A stretch of 64,000 bases of DNA. It comes from Prunella strophiata (lineage: Eukaryota > Chordata > Aves > Passeriformes > Prunellidae). Location of the stretch: contig JAZBQD010000019.1 in the NCBI GenBank assembly GCA_036583965.1, positions 2,409,006 to 2,473,005 on the forward strand. Reading direction: 5' to 3'. Positions within the stretch are counted from its first letter, which is position 1. The number at the start of each line of letters is the position of its first letter. This document shows positions 10,895 to 22,405 of this stretch, piece by piece. The translations under genes and the position numbers were made by a program. The notes beneath the pieces are model-generated. The model was given only the letters and a program-made list of their open reading frames with translations. It searched no databases and was not told the origin of the DNA.

Positions 10895-11733
10895 ATGAAC
10901 GGGACGGCTCGGGCGTTCGGGAGCGACGGGGCAGCGCTGCCGGCCGGGGCTCGCCCGCTGGTCAGCGCCCTGATGTTCTTCGGCCGGGCTCCTGGGCCAA
11001 CCTCCTGGCGCTGGGGCTGCTCCTGCGCGGCCGCCGCGGGCCCCGGCAGCGCCCGCCCGCGCTGTTCCACGTCCTGGTGCTGGCGCTGGTGGTCACCGAC
11101 CTGCTGGGCACCTGCTCCGTCAGCCCCTTGGTGCTCGCCTCCTACCACCGCAACCTCACCCTGACCAGCCTGGCCCGCGGGGGGCACATCTGCCTCTACT
11201 TCGGCTTCGCCATGAGCTTCTTCGGCCTCGCCACCATGCTCATCCTCTTCACCATGGCGCTGGAGCGCTGCCTGGCCCTGGGGCGACCGTACTTCTACGA
11301 GCGCTTCCTGAGCCCCCGCACGGGCTTGGTGGCCCTGCCGGCCATCTACACCTTCTCGGCCGCCTTCTGCTCGCTGCCGCTGCTGGGCTTCGGGCGCTAC
11401 GTGCAGTACTGCCCCGGCACCTGGTGCTTCATCCAGATGCACCTGGAGCCGCGCCCGAGCCGCGGGCAGCTGAACGTCACCTTCTCGCTGCTCTACGCCA
11501 CGCTGCTCCTCTTCCTCATCCTGGCCGTGCTGCTGTGCAACCTGAGCGTGATGGCGAACCTGGCCCGCATGCACCGCCGCGGGCACAGGACGCGCCGGGT
11601 GGCCGCCCCCGAGCAGCCCCGGGCGGGCTCCGGCTGCGGCCGCCGCCTGTTCTCCATGGCCGAGGAGATCGACCACCTCCTGCTGCTCTCCATCATGACC
11701 ATCACCTTCGTCATCTGCTCCCTGCCCTTCACG
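10895..11733 (+). CDS. PTGER2: PTGER2 coding exon 1 (TM1-TM6)
   Basis: Start chosen at 10895 because MNGTARAFG carries an N-glycosylation sequon and gives the family's N-terminal length. Donor ACG|GTGAGT at 11734. Length 839 is two more than a multiple of three, in line with two inserted bases in TM1. Confidence 0.9.
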
Positions 11734-14700
11734 GTGAGTGCCGCTGGCTGTCGCCTCTCCCCGGCAGCCGCGTTTCTCTTCTGGTTTTTGTAAAGATTGC
11801 CTCCCCTGGCTCTGCTGGGCAGACCTCGAGGGTGAGGTTAAAGTTTGGGAGAGGTCAGCTCAGGCGTGAGCTTGGCAGTTTGGACATCACCTGGGGAGTG
11901 GGGGGACACTCCCTGTGTCCCCAGTGCCAGGAGGAGGATGGGGGACAGGAGGATGAGGTGACATGAGGATGGGGTGGCAGGAGAATGGGGTGACAGGATC
12001 ATGGGGGCAGGAGGATGGTGTGACAGGAGGATGTGGTGGCAGAAGAATGGTGTGACATGAGAAAGGGGTGGCAGGAGAATGGAATGGCAGGAGGACAGGG
12101 CAGGAGGATGGAATGGCAGGGGAATGAAATGGCAGGAGGATGGGGTGGCAGGAGGATGGTGTGACAGGAGAAAGGGGTGGCAGGAGGATGGGGTGGCAGG
12201 GTGACAGAGCAGGAGGATGGTCTGGCAGGAGGATGAGGTGGCAGGAGAATGGTGTGACATGAGAAAGGGGTAGCAGGAGAATAGAGTGGCAGGAGGATGG
12301 AATGGCAGGAGAATGAGGTGGCAGGAGAATGGTCTGGTAGGAGGATGGTGTGACAGGAGAATGGGGTGGCAGGAGAACAGGGCAGAACAGTGGGGTGGCA
12401 GGAGGATGATCTGACAGGAGGATGGGGTGGCAGGAGGATGGTCTGACAGGAGAATGATCTGACAGGAGGATGGGGTGGCAGGAGGATGGGGTGGCAGGAG
12501 AATGATGTGTCAGGAGCAGAGGGGCTCTCCCACCCCACAGAGGCTCCAAGGCCAGGCTGTGTGGCTCAGGCAGGGACAGGCTGGGGGTCCCCTGGACCAG
12601 ACAGCATCACTGCAGTTCCCAGGATCCAGGAGCTCATGGTGGAGGTGTGAGGGATGGCAAAACAACCAACTGCACTTCTAGAGAGGGGATGAAGGAGCTG
12701 CCCTGGGCTGGAGGCAGTGGATATCCGTGCTGAGTTATCCCAGATTTCTGTGGAGGGAGCTGGAGATGTGGGAGGCTGTGCCCACCTCGCTGTTAGACAG
12801 AGGTTTCTGCTCCTCTGCAGCAGCACTGAGGGTGCTGGCACGGGGATGGGAGATTTCTGGGAACAGAGATCTGGCACAGCAGCCAGAGCACGTGCCATCC
12901 CAAGGGACAGCCCCACATGCCATGCCCCATCCATGCACGAGGCTTCCAGCAGAAATCTGGGATCAAAACAGCCAAGTGAAAAAGTGGAGAGAGCGAGTGC
13001 CCTGACCCTGTCTGGCCTCTCCCCTCCCAAGGGCCACTTTTCATCCATCCAAGTGCTTTTCCACCAGGAGCATGGATGGCTCCAGAGCCTGGGTGTGTGC
13101 AGGTCACTTTGGTCCCTTTAGGAGTGACCCCACCAAGGCTGGGAGCACAGCCAGTGCTAATTTCATACTCTTGGTCTTAAATAGACTCTACCTTCCCTTC
13201 ATCCTCCCTTACTTTTCCTAAGGGAAAGGAAATAACCACAGGATATGGCCGAGCCAGGGTTTTAGGACAAAGGAAAAATTCCCAGATGCTCGTGAGCATC
13301 CCAGGAGCCTCAACACCCCGAGAGACTCCAGCTCCTGCCCATGAGCCCACAGTTGATGGACAGCTCTTCCCGTGTCCCAAAAAAGCCCCGGGCTGGCTGC
13401 TGTGGCCAGCAGGAAGCAGAACCCCTCGGGTGGGCAGGGCAGAGGGGCTGGGAAAGCAGCCCTGGCCGGGATCCCATGGGCCCTGTGGTGGCAGATATGG
13501 CCTTATCCAGAGGCAGCTTCCCTTTTCCCAGCACCCAGCTCCCACGTGGGGCTGTGCTCTGGCAGCGGCTCAAACCCAGCTCCTCCTCGGGGTGACACTT
13601 TCCCTCCTGTCCCCGGCTGCCCACAGCAGGAGCCCAGGCACACAAAACCCTTCAGGCCGGGAATTCCTTCCCAAAAAACACGCCAGAGCTTGGAAACGCT
13701 GCACGCAGCCACCAGGGATGTGCCAGCCCGGGGTGGTACCCGGCGGGTCCCAGGCAGGGCAGGGATGCTGCTGCTGCTGCTGCTGCCCAGCCCCATGCGA
13801 GCATCTCCCGAGCCCGGAGCGAGGGGGTGGCGGGTGACCCGGGTGAGTAAGGGGCGCTGAGTCACCTTCCAGGAAGCCCCGGGGGCTGGGATGAGTCGGC
13901 AGGCGCAGGAAAGGACCGGCGAGGATCCAGCCCCGCTCATCCTCTCCTCTCCTCTCCTCTCCTCTCCTCTCCTCTCCTCTCCTCTCCTCTCCTCTCCTCT
14001 CCTCTATCCTCTCCTCTCCTCTCCTCTCCTCTCCTCTCCTCTCCTCCTCCTCTCCTCTCCTCTCCTCCTCCTCTCCTCTCCTCTCCTCTCCTCTCCTCTC
14101 CTCTCTCCTCTCCTCTCCTCTCCTCTCCTCTCCTCTCCTCCCTCTCTCCTCTCCTCTCCTCTCCTCTCCTCTCCTCTCCTCCTCCTCTCCTCTCCTCTCC
14201 TCTCCTCCTCTCCTCTCCTCTCCTGCTCGCTCTCGCCGTCCTCCTCTTCCTCTTCCTATCCTCTCCTCTCCTCTCCTCGGTGGGGGTGGGGTCCGCTCCT
14301 CTCCTCTCCTCTCTACTCCTCTCCTCCAGGGTTTAATTGTGGCTCTGAACCTAGCGAGCACGGGGCGTGCTTGCATTTAAACTTCATTTCAATCCACCCG
14401 TGGAGTCAGAAGTGATTGGCTGTGACCAGGAGAAGAGGGGGGAGGCGCCAAATGGCCCGTCGTAAATACCATCATCTTTTGGAGCAGGTTCTCTGGGAAT
14501 GATTTCCTTCTCCCTGTGATTTCCACCTGGCCTGAGGGAGTGATTTGTGAGGACCCACGCAGGCTGTGCCCACCCCGGGGTCCGTCCAGCACAGCAACGA
14601 CCTGGAGCTGGTGGACAGCCAGGGAGGCAACCCAAGTTGATTACGGGATGGAGCAGCTTCCTTCTGGGAGAAATTTGGGATTGTTCACACCTGGGAAAGA

Positions 14701-16034
14701 GAAGGATTTGGGTCACCTAATTATGACCTTCCAGTACTGAAAGACTGTAGGAAAGATGTAGAGAGACTCTTACAGGGGCCTGGATGCCGGCCAAGGGGAA
14801 ATGGATTCAAACTGACATAGGGGAGGTTAGGAATGGGATATTGGGGAAAAAAAAAAAAATCTTGACTGTGAGGGTGTTGAGGCAAATCTGGTACGAGAAG
14901 CTGTGGCTGGAAAGGGTTCCCGACATGTGGATGCACCTCCTCCAACAGCACTGACAGAACCAGAACCAGCCTCAAGCTGTGCCAGGGAACTACGATTGGA
15001 TTTAGGCAAAAAGTTTTTTACAGAAATGGGTGAATAAAGTTCTGGAAAGATGGCCTGCCAGGGGGTGTGGAGTCACCATCCCTGGGTGGGTTTTAACAAA
15101 GCCTGGTTTAGCTCTGGGTGCCAGGGTTTAGTTGAGCTGTTGGGGCTTGGGTTGGACTCCATGATCTTGAAGTCTCTTGTTCCCCCCCCACCCGTGTTTC
15201 TTGATTGTGGATTCTGGGATTCTATGGATCTGTGTAGTTCTAATGATTCAGTGATTCTTGAATGCGAAATTAATTTTCTGTGTTCTGTGGATGCTTTGAT
15301 TCGGTGTGTTCTTGTGAGTTCGTTATTCTATGAATTCTACGAATTCTGTTATTCTATGATTATGGGATTCTATGAGTTCTGTGAATTCTATATTTCTTGA
15401 TCCGTATTTTGGTGATTCTGTGGATTCTTGAGTTCTGGAATTCGTGAATTCCTGTGATTCTGGTGATTTCTATGAGCCTTTGTGAATTCCTGGTGGATTA
15501 TTTGTTAGATCTGGACGCCATGATTCCGTGAATTCCGTGAATTCTGTGAATTCTGTGATTCAGTGAATTCTATGAATTCTGTGATTCTCTGAATTCTGTG
15601 ATTCTCTGAATTCTGTGATTTTGTGAATTCTAGGAATTCTATGAATTCTGTGATTCTGTGAATTCAGTGAATTCTATTAATTCTGTGAATTCAGTGAATC
15701 CTGTGGACGGATGAACCCCCACCAGCAGAGCAGCAGGGGGAGGGGACACCACCGGGCGATTTTTACCCTCCTCCCCGTGCATGCCCCGATTTCACAGATC
15801 CGTGCCTACATCAACAAGCTCAGCGAGGAGCAGGGCGACCACGAGTGGGACCTGCTGGCGCTGCGCTTCCTCTCCATCAACTCCATCGTGGACCCCTGGG
15901 TGTTCGCCATCCTGCGGCCGCCCGTGCTGCGCCTGCTGCGCTCCGCGCTCTGCGGCCAGGTGAGCGCCCCCGAGGGCAGGACAGTGTCCCCTGCTGCCAC
16001 CAAGCTGCCACGGCCGCGCCTCTGCGGGCAGTAG
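10895..16034 (+). CDS. PTGER2: prostaglandin E2 receptor EP2, two coding exons, frameshifted in TM1
   Basis: Coding exons 10895-11733 and 15798-16034, joined by GTGAGT/CACAG splice sites at phase 0 after SLPFT. EP2 is a Gs-coupled class A receptor that raises cAMP on binding PGE2. Seen: N-terminal NGT sequon, TDLLGT in TM2, ERC in place of DRY after TM3, the prostanoid loop-2 motif YVQYCPGTWCF, SMAEE-DHL before TM6 (typical of EP2), and TM7 [19 protein letters not shown]. Corrected length is about 357 residues, matching the family's ~358. Oddity: the frame from the ATG (MNGTARAFG...) continues to MFF at 10973-10981, but the TM1 G-N-L-L frame starting at 10999 is shifted by two bases; single extra bases near 10982 and 10998 would explain it. 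This could be a GC-rich assembly error or a real lesion. The intron carries two tandem arrays and CR1 pieces. Confidence 0.93.
11932..12518. repeat. 16-bp minisatellite in PTGER2 intron
   Basis: About 36 copies of a 16-bp unit such as GATGGGGTGGCAGGAG, alternating with GATGGTCTGACAGGAG and AATGATCTGACAGGAG variants. Confidence 0.93.
13944..14335. repeat. CTCCT pyrimidine tract in PTGER2 intron
   Basis: Nearly pure plus-strand pyrimidine tract of CTCCT/CTCTC pentamers with CCT insertions, interrupted near 14225-14290. Such mirror-rich tracts can form triplex DNA. Confidence 0.95.
14725..14912 (+). mobile_element. CR1 fragment, plus orientation
   Basis: Resembles CR1 around ATGACCTTCCAGTACTGAAA, GGAAATGGATTCAAACTGAC and CTGTGAGGGTGTTGAGGCAA, breaking off after GAGAAGCTGTGGCTGG, where a second CR1-like segment is joined. 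Confidence 0.65.
14913..15705 (+). mobile_element. CR1 3' end with hugely extended tail
   Basis: CR1-like text (CAAGCTGTGCCAGGGAACTA, GTGGAGTCACCATCCCTGGG, GGGTTGGACTCCATGATCTT) is followed from about 15195 by some 500 bp of degenerate ATTCTGTGA/ATTCTATGA repeats, an expansion of the short terminal repeat of CR1. Confidence 0.75.
15798..16034 (+). CDS. PTGER2: PTGER2 coding exon 2 (TM7 and tail)
   Basis: Acceptor TTCACAG at 15797; 78 codons plus TAG. Opens IRAYINKL, then [19 protein letters not shown] with the TM7 arginine and DPW, and a short C-tail. Confidence 0.95.
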   Translation: MRAYINKLSEEQGDHEWDLLALRFLSINSIVDPWVFAILRPPVLRLLRSALCGQVSAPEGRTVSPAATKLPRPRLCGQ

Positions 16035-16611
16035 GACCAGACTGCCTCCTCGGGGGTGCTGAGGAAGCTCTGCCTTGGGGCTCGTCCTGGCGCAGGTGGC
16101 ACCCGGGGAGTCGCTGCGCTCTCTGGCAGGGACACAAGAGCGGCGGGATGAGGTTGGAAGGGTTGGGGTGCTGAGGAGGTTGGGTTTTGCGCCGTTACCC
16201 CAGGCTGGCGGTGTTGGGGAGCGTGGCTGTCCCAAGGTCTCCCGTGGGGTTTTGGGGATGCAGGCAGGGCTGGGCAGCTCCGGGGTGGGGCCTTGGTGGC
16301 TGCAAACACCACTGCCCCCATATCTTGGAGGATTGGTAGGAGAGGAGGGAGCAGTGTGTCCTCAAAATTTCCCCCCTTTTTTTAGGCGTGTTGCCTAAAG
16401 AAATGCACTTTTTTTAGGGCAGTCTGTGTGCTCATGTACTGTCCTGTCTGTCTGTTGCCAAAACCCTGAGATTTAGGCACTGGTAGGGGGCAACCAGGTA
16501 CTAAAAAAGCCAATTTTGGTACTTCCCTAGTGCTTGATGGAGCAGAGCACCCCTCCTCAGACCCTTTGGAATTCCCTTGCCCCATGAATTTTTGCAAGAG
16601 CCAGCAAAGGG

Positions 16612-16617
16612 AATAAA
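16612..16617 (+). terminator. candidate poly(A) signal of PTGER2
   Basis: AATAAA 578 bp after the PTGER2 stop; more copies follow at 16715, 16867 and 17025 because the region is tandemly repeated. Confidence 0.55.
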
Positions 16618-16641
16618 GAGCCTGACCAGGGAGTTCACAGC

Positions 16642-17113
16642 CATGATCTTCACCCACATCCAGATTGGGTTGCTGCTGGGGGGTTTGGGTTTTGTCTTAA
16701 CTAATATTTATTAAAATAAAACAAACTTATTTAAAGAAAACCTCCAAAAAAATCAATAAAGGAAAAACCAACTGCAAACCATCCAGCTATCAATCCTCAT
16801 ATCTTTCACCCACATCCAGGCCTGTGCTGCTGGGGGTTTGGGTTTGTCCTTAACTATATTTATTAAAATAAAACCGAAACTATTTAAAGAAACCTCCAAA
16901 AAAAAAAATCATAGGCAAAAACCACTGCAACATGCAGCCTCATCAATCCTGCCCATAAGCTTCACCACATCCAGAGTGGTGCTGCTGGTGGGGTTTTGGT
17001 TTGTCCTTCACTAATATTTATTAAAATAAAACATTATTTACAAGAAACCCTCCAAAAAAATCAATAAGGCAAAAAACCAACGCAAACCATCCATTCATCA
17101 TCCTGCCAGAAGC
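16642..17113. repeat. ~155-bp tandem repeat, three copies then gap
   Basis: Three copies, each running from CTTCACCCACATCCAG through TATTTATTAAAATAAAAC to a CAACTGCAAACCATCC region. Spacing of the internal AATAAA is 152 and 158 bp. Copies 2 and 3 differ from copy 1 mainly by small deletions, as expected of an unpolished contig end, and the array runs into the N gap. Confidence 0.9.
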
Positions 17114-17613
17114 NNNNNNNNNNNNNNNNNNNNNNNNNNNNNNNNNNNNNNNNNNNNNNNNNNNNNNNNNNNNNNNNNNNNNNNNNNNNNNNNNNNNNNN
17201 NNNNNNNNNNNNNNNNNNNNNNNNNNNNNNNNNNNNNNNNNNNNNNNNNNNNNNNNNNNNNNNNNNNNNNNNNNNNNNNNNNNNNNNNNNNNNNNNNNNN
17301 NNNNNNNNNNNNNNNNNNNNNNNNNNNNNNNNNNNNNNNNNNNNNNNNNNNNNNNNNNNNNNNNNNNNNNNNNNNNNNNNNNNNNNNNNNNNNNNNNNNN
17401 NNNNNNNNNNNNNNNNNNNNNNNNNNNNNNNNNNNNNNNNNNNNNNNNNNNNNNNNNNNNNNNNNNNNNNNNNNNNNNNNNNNNNNNNNNNNNNNNNNNN
17501 NNNNNNNNNNNNNNNNNNNNNNNNNNNNNNNNNNNNNNNNNNNNNNNNNNNNNNNNNNNNNNNNNNNNNNNNNNNNNNNNNNNNNNNNNNNNNNNNNNNN
17601 NNNNNNNNNNNNN
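17114..17613. other. assembly gap of 500 N
   Basis: Exactly 500 N, probably a placeholder replacing an unknown number of ~155-bp repeats. Confidence 0.99.
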
Positions 17614-17839
17614 GCATCCCAACCTCTCCCCATGGGTGGTCACTTCTTTCTCCACCCCTTTCCGCACATGCAGGTCCAGGATCCACAGGGAGTCACCTCA
17701 GCCCTGCAAAAGCTCCCACTCCCAAGCCCAACTTAAGGAGAGTCCAAGACTTCAAACTCAGCAGGAGCCTGAGATGTTCTCCCCTCTCCTCCAGGAAGGA
17801 CTGCTCATGGAGCAAGGCTGGGATAGAGACACCACGGAT

Positions 17840-18112
17840 TTCAACCCCAAGAGCCCTGGGAACAAGGAAAAACGGCCTCAAGTTGCTCCAGAAGAGGTTT
17901 AGATTGGATATTGGAGGAAATTTTTTCATGGAAAGGGTTGCCAAGCCCATGGCAGTGGTGGAGCCACCATCCCAGAGGGATTTAAAAGCTGTGTGAATGC
18001 ACTTGGGAACATGATTTGGTGGGACTTTGCAGTGCTGGGGAATGGTTGGACTTGATGATCTTAGAGGTCTTTTCCAGCTGAAATGGTTGCAGGGTTCCAC
18101 GATTCCATGGCT
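17840..18112 (+). mobile_element. CR1 3' end, plus orientation
   Basis: Contains GAAGAGGTTTAGATTGGATA, CAGTGGTGGAGCCACCATCC, GGGATTTAAAAGCTGTGTGA and ATGGTTGGACTTGATGATCT, then a decayed tail. Confidence 0.85.
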
Positions 18113-19410
18113 TTGCCCTCTCTGGGGCTCCTGGATTTTACTCTTTGTGGATCCCTGGGCAGAGCGAGCTCGGGCAGTGGCCAACGCAGAGAACACCCCC
18201 AAGTTTAGTAACAGCACCATCTGTGCTGCCAGCAAGCCAAGAAATCCCAGCTGATGGGCTCTTCCCCACCTCCCCTCCCCCCTGGAGAGCCCAGCTTGCC
18301 CTGCAGGGCTGGAGCAGAGCTGGGAGCTTTCCCACCACAGCCATGCTGGGGAACCGTCCCGTGCGTTACCACGGAGCTGAATCATGGGCTTGCAGCCACT
18401 CTTTCAACACACAGGAGGGATTTGGCAATTCCAGGGGTTATTAATAGAGGCAGGCTGCTCTCCTGGGCCCCACGCCGTGCTGGAGGGGTGAGGGAGAGCA
18501 AAGCAAACTCTGAGGGAAGTGGAGGGCTGAGTTTACCTAAGGAGAGGTCGGGAAATAACCTGGAACCGAGCGCTGCCCTCTCCCCACTTATCGCTCCACG
18601 TCGGCTCCAGGAGGGAACAATGGACAAAGAACAGCAATGTCCCCAAGGGGACAGGCCACTCCTGCTCCCTGCATGGCCCCACAGAACCCTGGGGGCTCCT
18701 GCTTTTTGGGAACAGCAGGAAAAGCACTGGGAAGGGATTATTGTGGGATGGTCCATGGTGGCTGCTGCTCTTCCAGCCTGGAGTTTGATTTCAACCATGG
18801 CCAGGGAGTCAGGAGCAGTGAGAACCCTGCATGGACCTGGTTTGGGAATGGGGCAGGAGAGCAGAGCTGGGGGTGCAGTGGCAGGACAGGGAGGTGGAGC
18901 ATGTCTGTGGGAAGGGAAAATACAGAGAGAAGGTGTTCTGTGAGGAGCTGGTTTGGGTTGATCTCCCCAGCTCCACCCCAATCCCCATCCAGGAGGATGG
19001 AGCCAGTGGTGTGCCTGAGAACCAGCTCCTGCCCATCTTGGGCATGGGGCAGAAGGGATGGACACCCTGTCCTGGCCACCCCACCCTGCAAGCAACAGGA
19101 TGGGGGTACTTTCCTGGGCCATTTGTATTTTTAGCAATGGAAGTGCCAGGTGGAAGAGCCACCCTGTGTTGTGAGGAACCCCATCCTGCTCAGCCAGCAC
19201 CCCTTATCCCACATCCCAGCTCCACCCTGCACCTGCACCCTCCCCAGCTCAGCTCCTCAGCCACCTCCAGCCCTGCTACTGTGGCATCACCTGCTTCCCA
19301 TCCCACCCCTGGACCAACATCTGTCTGTCTGTCCCCAGATTGTCCCTGCTTGGTCCCCACCACCTGCCCCACACTGACAGGCAGCAGGGGCATTGTGTGG
19401 ACTCAGGGAG
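18113..19410. other. intergenic, no gene seen
   Basis: Between PTGER2 and TXNDC16. Only short unsupported open frames. Confidence 0.55.
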
Positions 19411-22405
19411 CTGGTTTGGGGTGGGGACACACTGGGGTGGGACACACTGCCAGTGATGGCCACACTGGGGTGGGGACACACTGCCAGTGATGGCCACACT
19501 GGGGTGGGGACACACTGGGGTGGGGACACACTGGGGTGGGGACACACTGCCAGTGATGGACACACTGGGGGTGGGACACATTGGGGTGGGGACACACTGC
19601 CAGTGATGGACACACTGGGGTGGGGACACACTGGGGTGGGGACACACTGCCAGAGATGGACACACTGCCAGTGATGGCCACACTGGGGTGGGACACATTG
19701 GGGTGGGGACACACTACCAGAGATGGACACACTGGGGTGGGGACACACTGCCAGTGATGGACACACTGGGGTGGGCACACACTGCCAGAGATGGACACAC
19801 TGGGGTGGGGACACACTGGGGTGGGGACACACTGGGGTGGGACACACTGGGGTGGGGACACACTGCCAGTGATGGACACACTGGGGTGGGCACACACTGC
19901 CAGAGATGGACACACTGGGGTGGGCACACACTGCAAGTGATGGACACACTGGGGTGGGACACACTGGGGTGGGACACACTGCCAGTGATGGACACACTGG
20001 GGTGGGACACACTGCCAGTGATGGACACATTGGGGTGGGGACACACTGCCAACGATGGACACACTGCCAGTGATGGCCACACTGGGGTGGGGACACACTG
20101 CCAACGATGGACACACTGCCAGTGATGGCCACACTGGGGTGGGGACACACTGCCAACGATGGACACACTGCCAGTGATGGACACACTGGGGTGGGGACAC
20201 ACTGCCAACGATGGACACACTGCCAGTGATGGCCACACTGGGGTGGGGACACACTGGGGTGGGGACACACTGCCAGTGATGGACACACTGGGATGGGGAC
20301 ACACTGGGGTGGGCACACACTGCCAGTGACGGACACACTGGGGTGGGACACACTGCCAGTGATGGACACACTGCCAGTGATGGACACACTGGGGTGGGCA
20401 CACACTGGGGTGGGGACACACTGCCAGCGATGGACACACTGCCAGAGATGGACACACTGGGGTGGGGACACACTGGGGTGGGGACACACTGCCAGCGATG
20501 GACACACTGCCAGTGATGGCCACACTGGGGTGGGGACACACTGCCAGTGATGGCCACACTGGGGTGGGGACACACTGCCAGTGATGGCCACACTGGGGTG
20601 GGGACACACTGGGGTGGGGACACACTGCCAGTGATGGACACACTGGGGTGGGGACACACTGCCAGTGATGGCCACACTGGGGTGGGGACACACTGCCAGT
20701 GATGGCCACACTGGGGTGGGGACACACTGCCAGTGATGGACACACTGGGGTGGGGACACACTGCCAGTGATGGACACACTGCCAGTGATGGCCACACTGG
20801 GGTGGGGACACACTGCCAGTGATGGCCACACTGGGGTGGGGACACACTGCCAGTGATGGCCACACTGGGGTGGGGACACACTGGGGTGGGGACACACTGC
20901 CAGCGATGGACACACTGCCAGTGATGGCCACACTGGGGTGGGGACACACTGCCAACGATGGACACACTGCCAGAGATGGACACACTGCCAGTGATGGCCA
21001 CACTGGGGTGGGGACACACTGGGGTGGGGACACACTGCCAACGATGGACACACTGCCAGAGATGGACACACTGCCAGAGATGGACACACTGCCAGTGATG
21101 GCCACACTGGGGTGGGGACACACTGCCAGAGATGGACACACTGCCAGTGATGGACACACTGGGGTGGGGACACACTGCCAGTGATGGCCACACTGGGGTG
21201 GGGACACACTGCCAGTGATGGACACACTGCCAGTGATGGACACACTGCCAGAGATGGACACACTGCCAGAGATGGACACACTGCCAGTGATGGCCACACT
21301 GGGGTGGGGACACACTGCCAGTGATGGCCACACTGGGGTGGGGACACACTGCCAGAGATGGACACACTGCCAGGGTGGGACACACTGGGGTGGGGACACA
21401 CTACCAGAGATGAACACACTGGGGTGGGGACACACTGCCAGCGATGGACACACTGCCAGTGATGGACACACTGGGGTGGGACACACTGCCAGAGATGGAC
21501 ACACTGCCAGTGATGGACACACTGCCAGTGATGGCCACACTGGGGTGGGGACACACTGCCAACGATGGACACACTGCCAGAGATGGACACACTGGGGTGG
21601 GGACACACTGCCAGCGATGGACACACTGCCAGTGATGGACACACTGGGGTGGGACACACTGCCAGCGATGGACACACTGCCAGTGATGGACACACTGGGG
21701 TGGGGACACACTGCCAGTGATGGACACACTGGGGTGGGGACACACTGCCAGCGATGGACACACTGCCAGTGATGGACACACTGGGGTGGGACACACTGCC
21801 AGCGATGGACACACTGCCAGTGATGGACACACTGCCAGTGATGGACACACTGGGGTGGGACACACTGCCAGCGATGGACACACTGCCAGTGATGGACACA
21901 CTGCCAGTGATGGACACACTGGGGTGGGACACACTGCCAGTGATGGACACACTGCCAGAGATGGACACACTGCCAGTGATGGCCACACTGGGGTGGGGAC
22001 ACACTGCCAACGATGGACACACTGCCAGAGATGGACACACTGCCAGAGATGGACACACTGGGGTGGGGACACACTGCCAGTGATGGCCACACTGGGGTGG
22101 GGACACACTGCCAGCGATGGACACACTGCCAGAGATGGACACACTGCCAGAGATGGACACACTGCCAGAGATGGACACACTGGGGTGGGGACACACTGCC
22201 AGAGATGGACACACTGCCAGTGATGGACACACTGGGGTGGGGACACACTGCCAGAGATGGACACACTGCCAGTGATGGACACACTGCCAGTGATGGACAC
22301 ACTGCCAGTGATGGCCACACTGGGGTGGGGACACACTGCCAGTGATGGCCACACTGGGGTGGGGACACACTGCCAGTGATGGACACACTGCCAGTGATGG
22401 ACACA
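19411..22405. repeat. 3-kb minisatellite of two interspersed unit types
   Basis: Two units sharing the ACACTG start and AC end alternate irregularly: A, ACACTGGGGTGGGGAC (15-16 bp), and B, ACACTGCCAGTGATGGAC (18 bp, with GTG/GAG/GCG/AACG variants). Neither has a stop in the minus frames, so open frames of up to 1091 codons arise. A-A runs give closely spaced G tracts. Confidence 0.97.

Larger units (their letters stand above)
11734..15797 (+). other. PTGER2 intron
   Basis: Four-kilobase intron at the usual prostanoid-receptor position. It contains the 16-bp minisatellite, about 1.4 kb without recognised elements (12520-13940), a CTCCT tract, and CR1-derived sequence with an expanded tail up to 15705. 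Confidence 0.9.

Noticed and set aside
9320..11164. 614-codon frame running through the 19-bp array into the PTGER2 start in frame, as a possible long N-terminal extension
   Set aside because: The array is open in all three frames because the unit has no stop codon; EP2 receptors have short N-termini and the 10895 ATG gives the family length.
10039..11676. 545-codon minus-strand frame antisense to PTGER2
   Set aside because: GC-rich antisense shadow of the receptor exon and 19-bp array.
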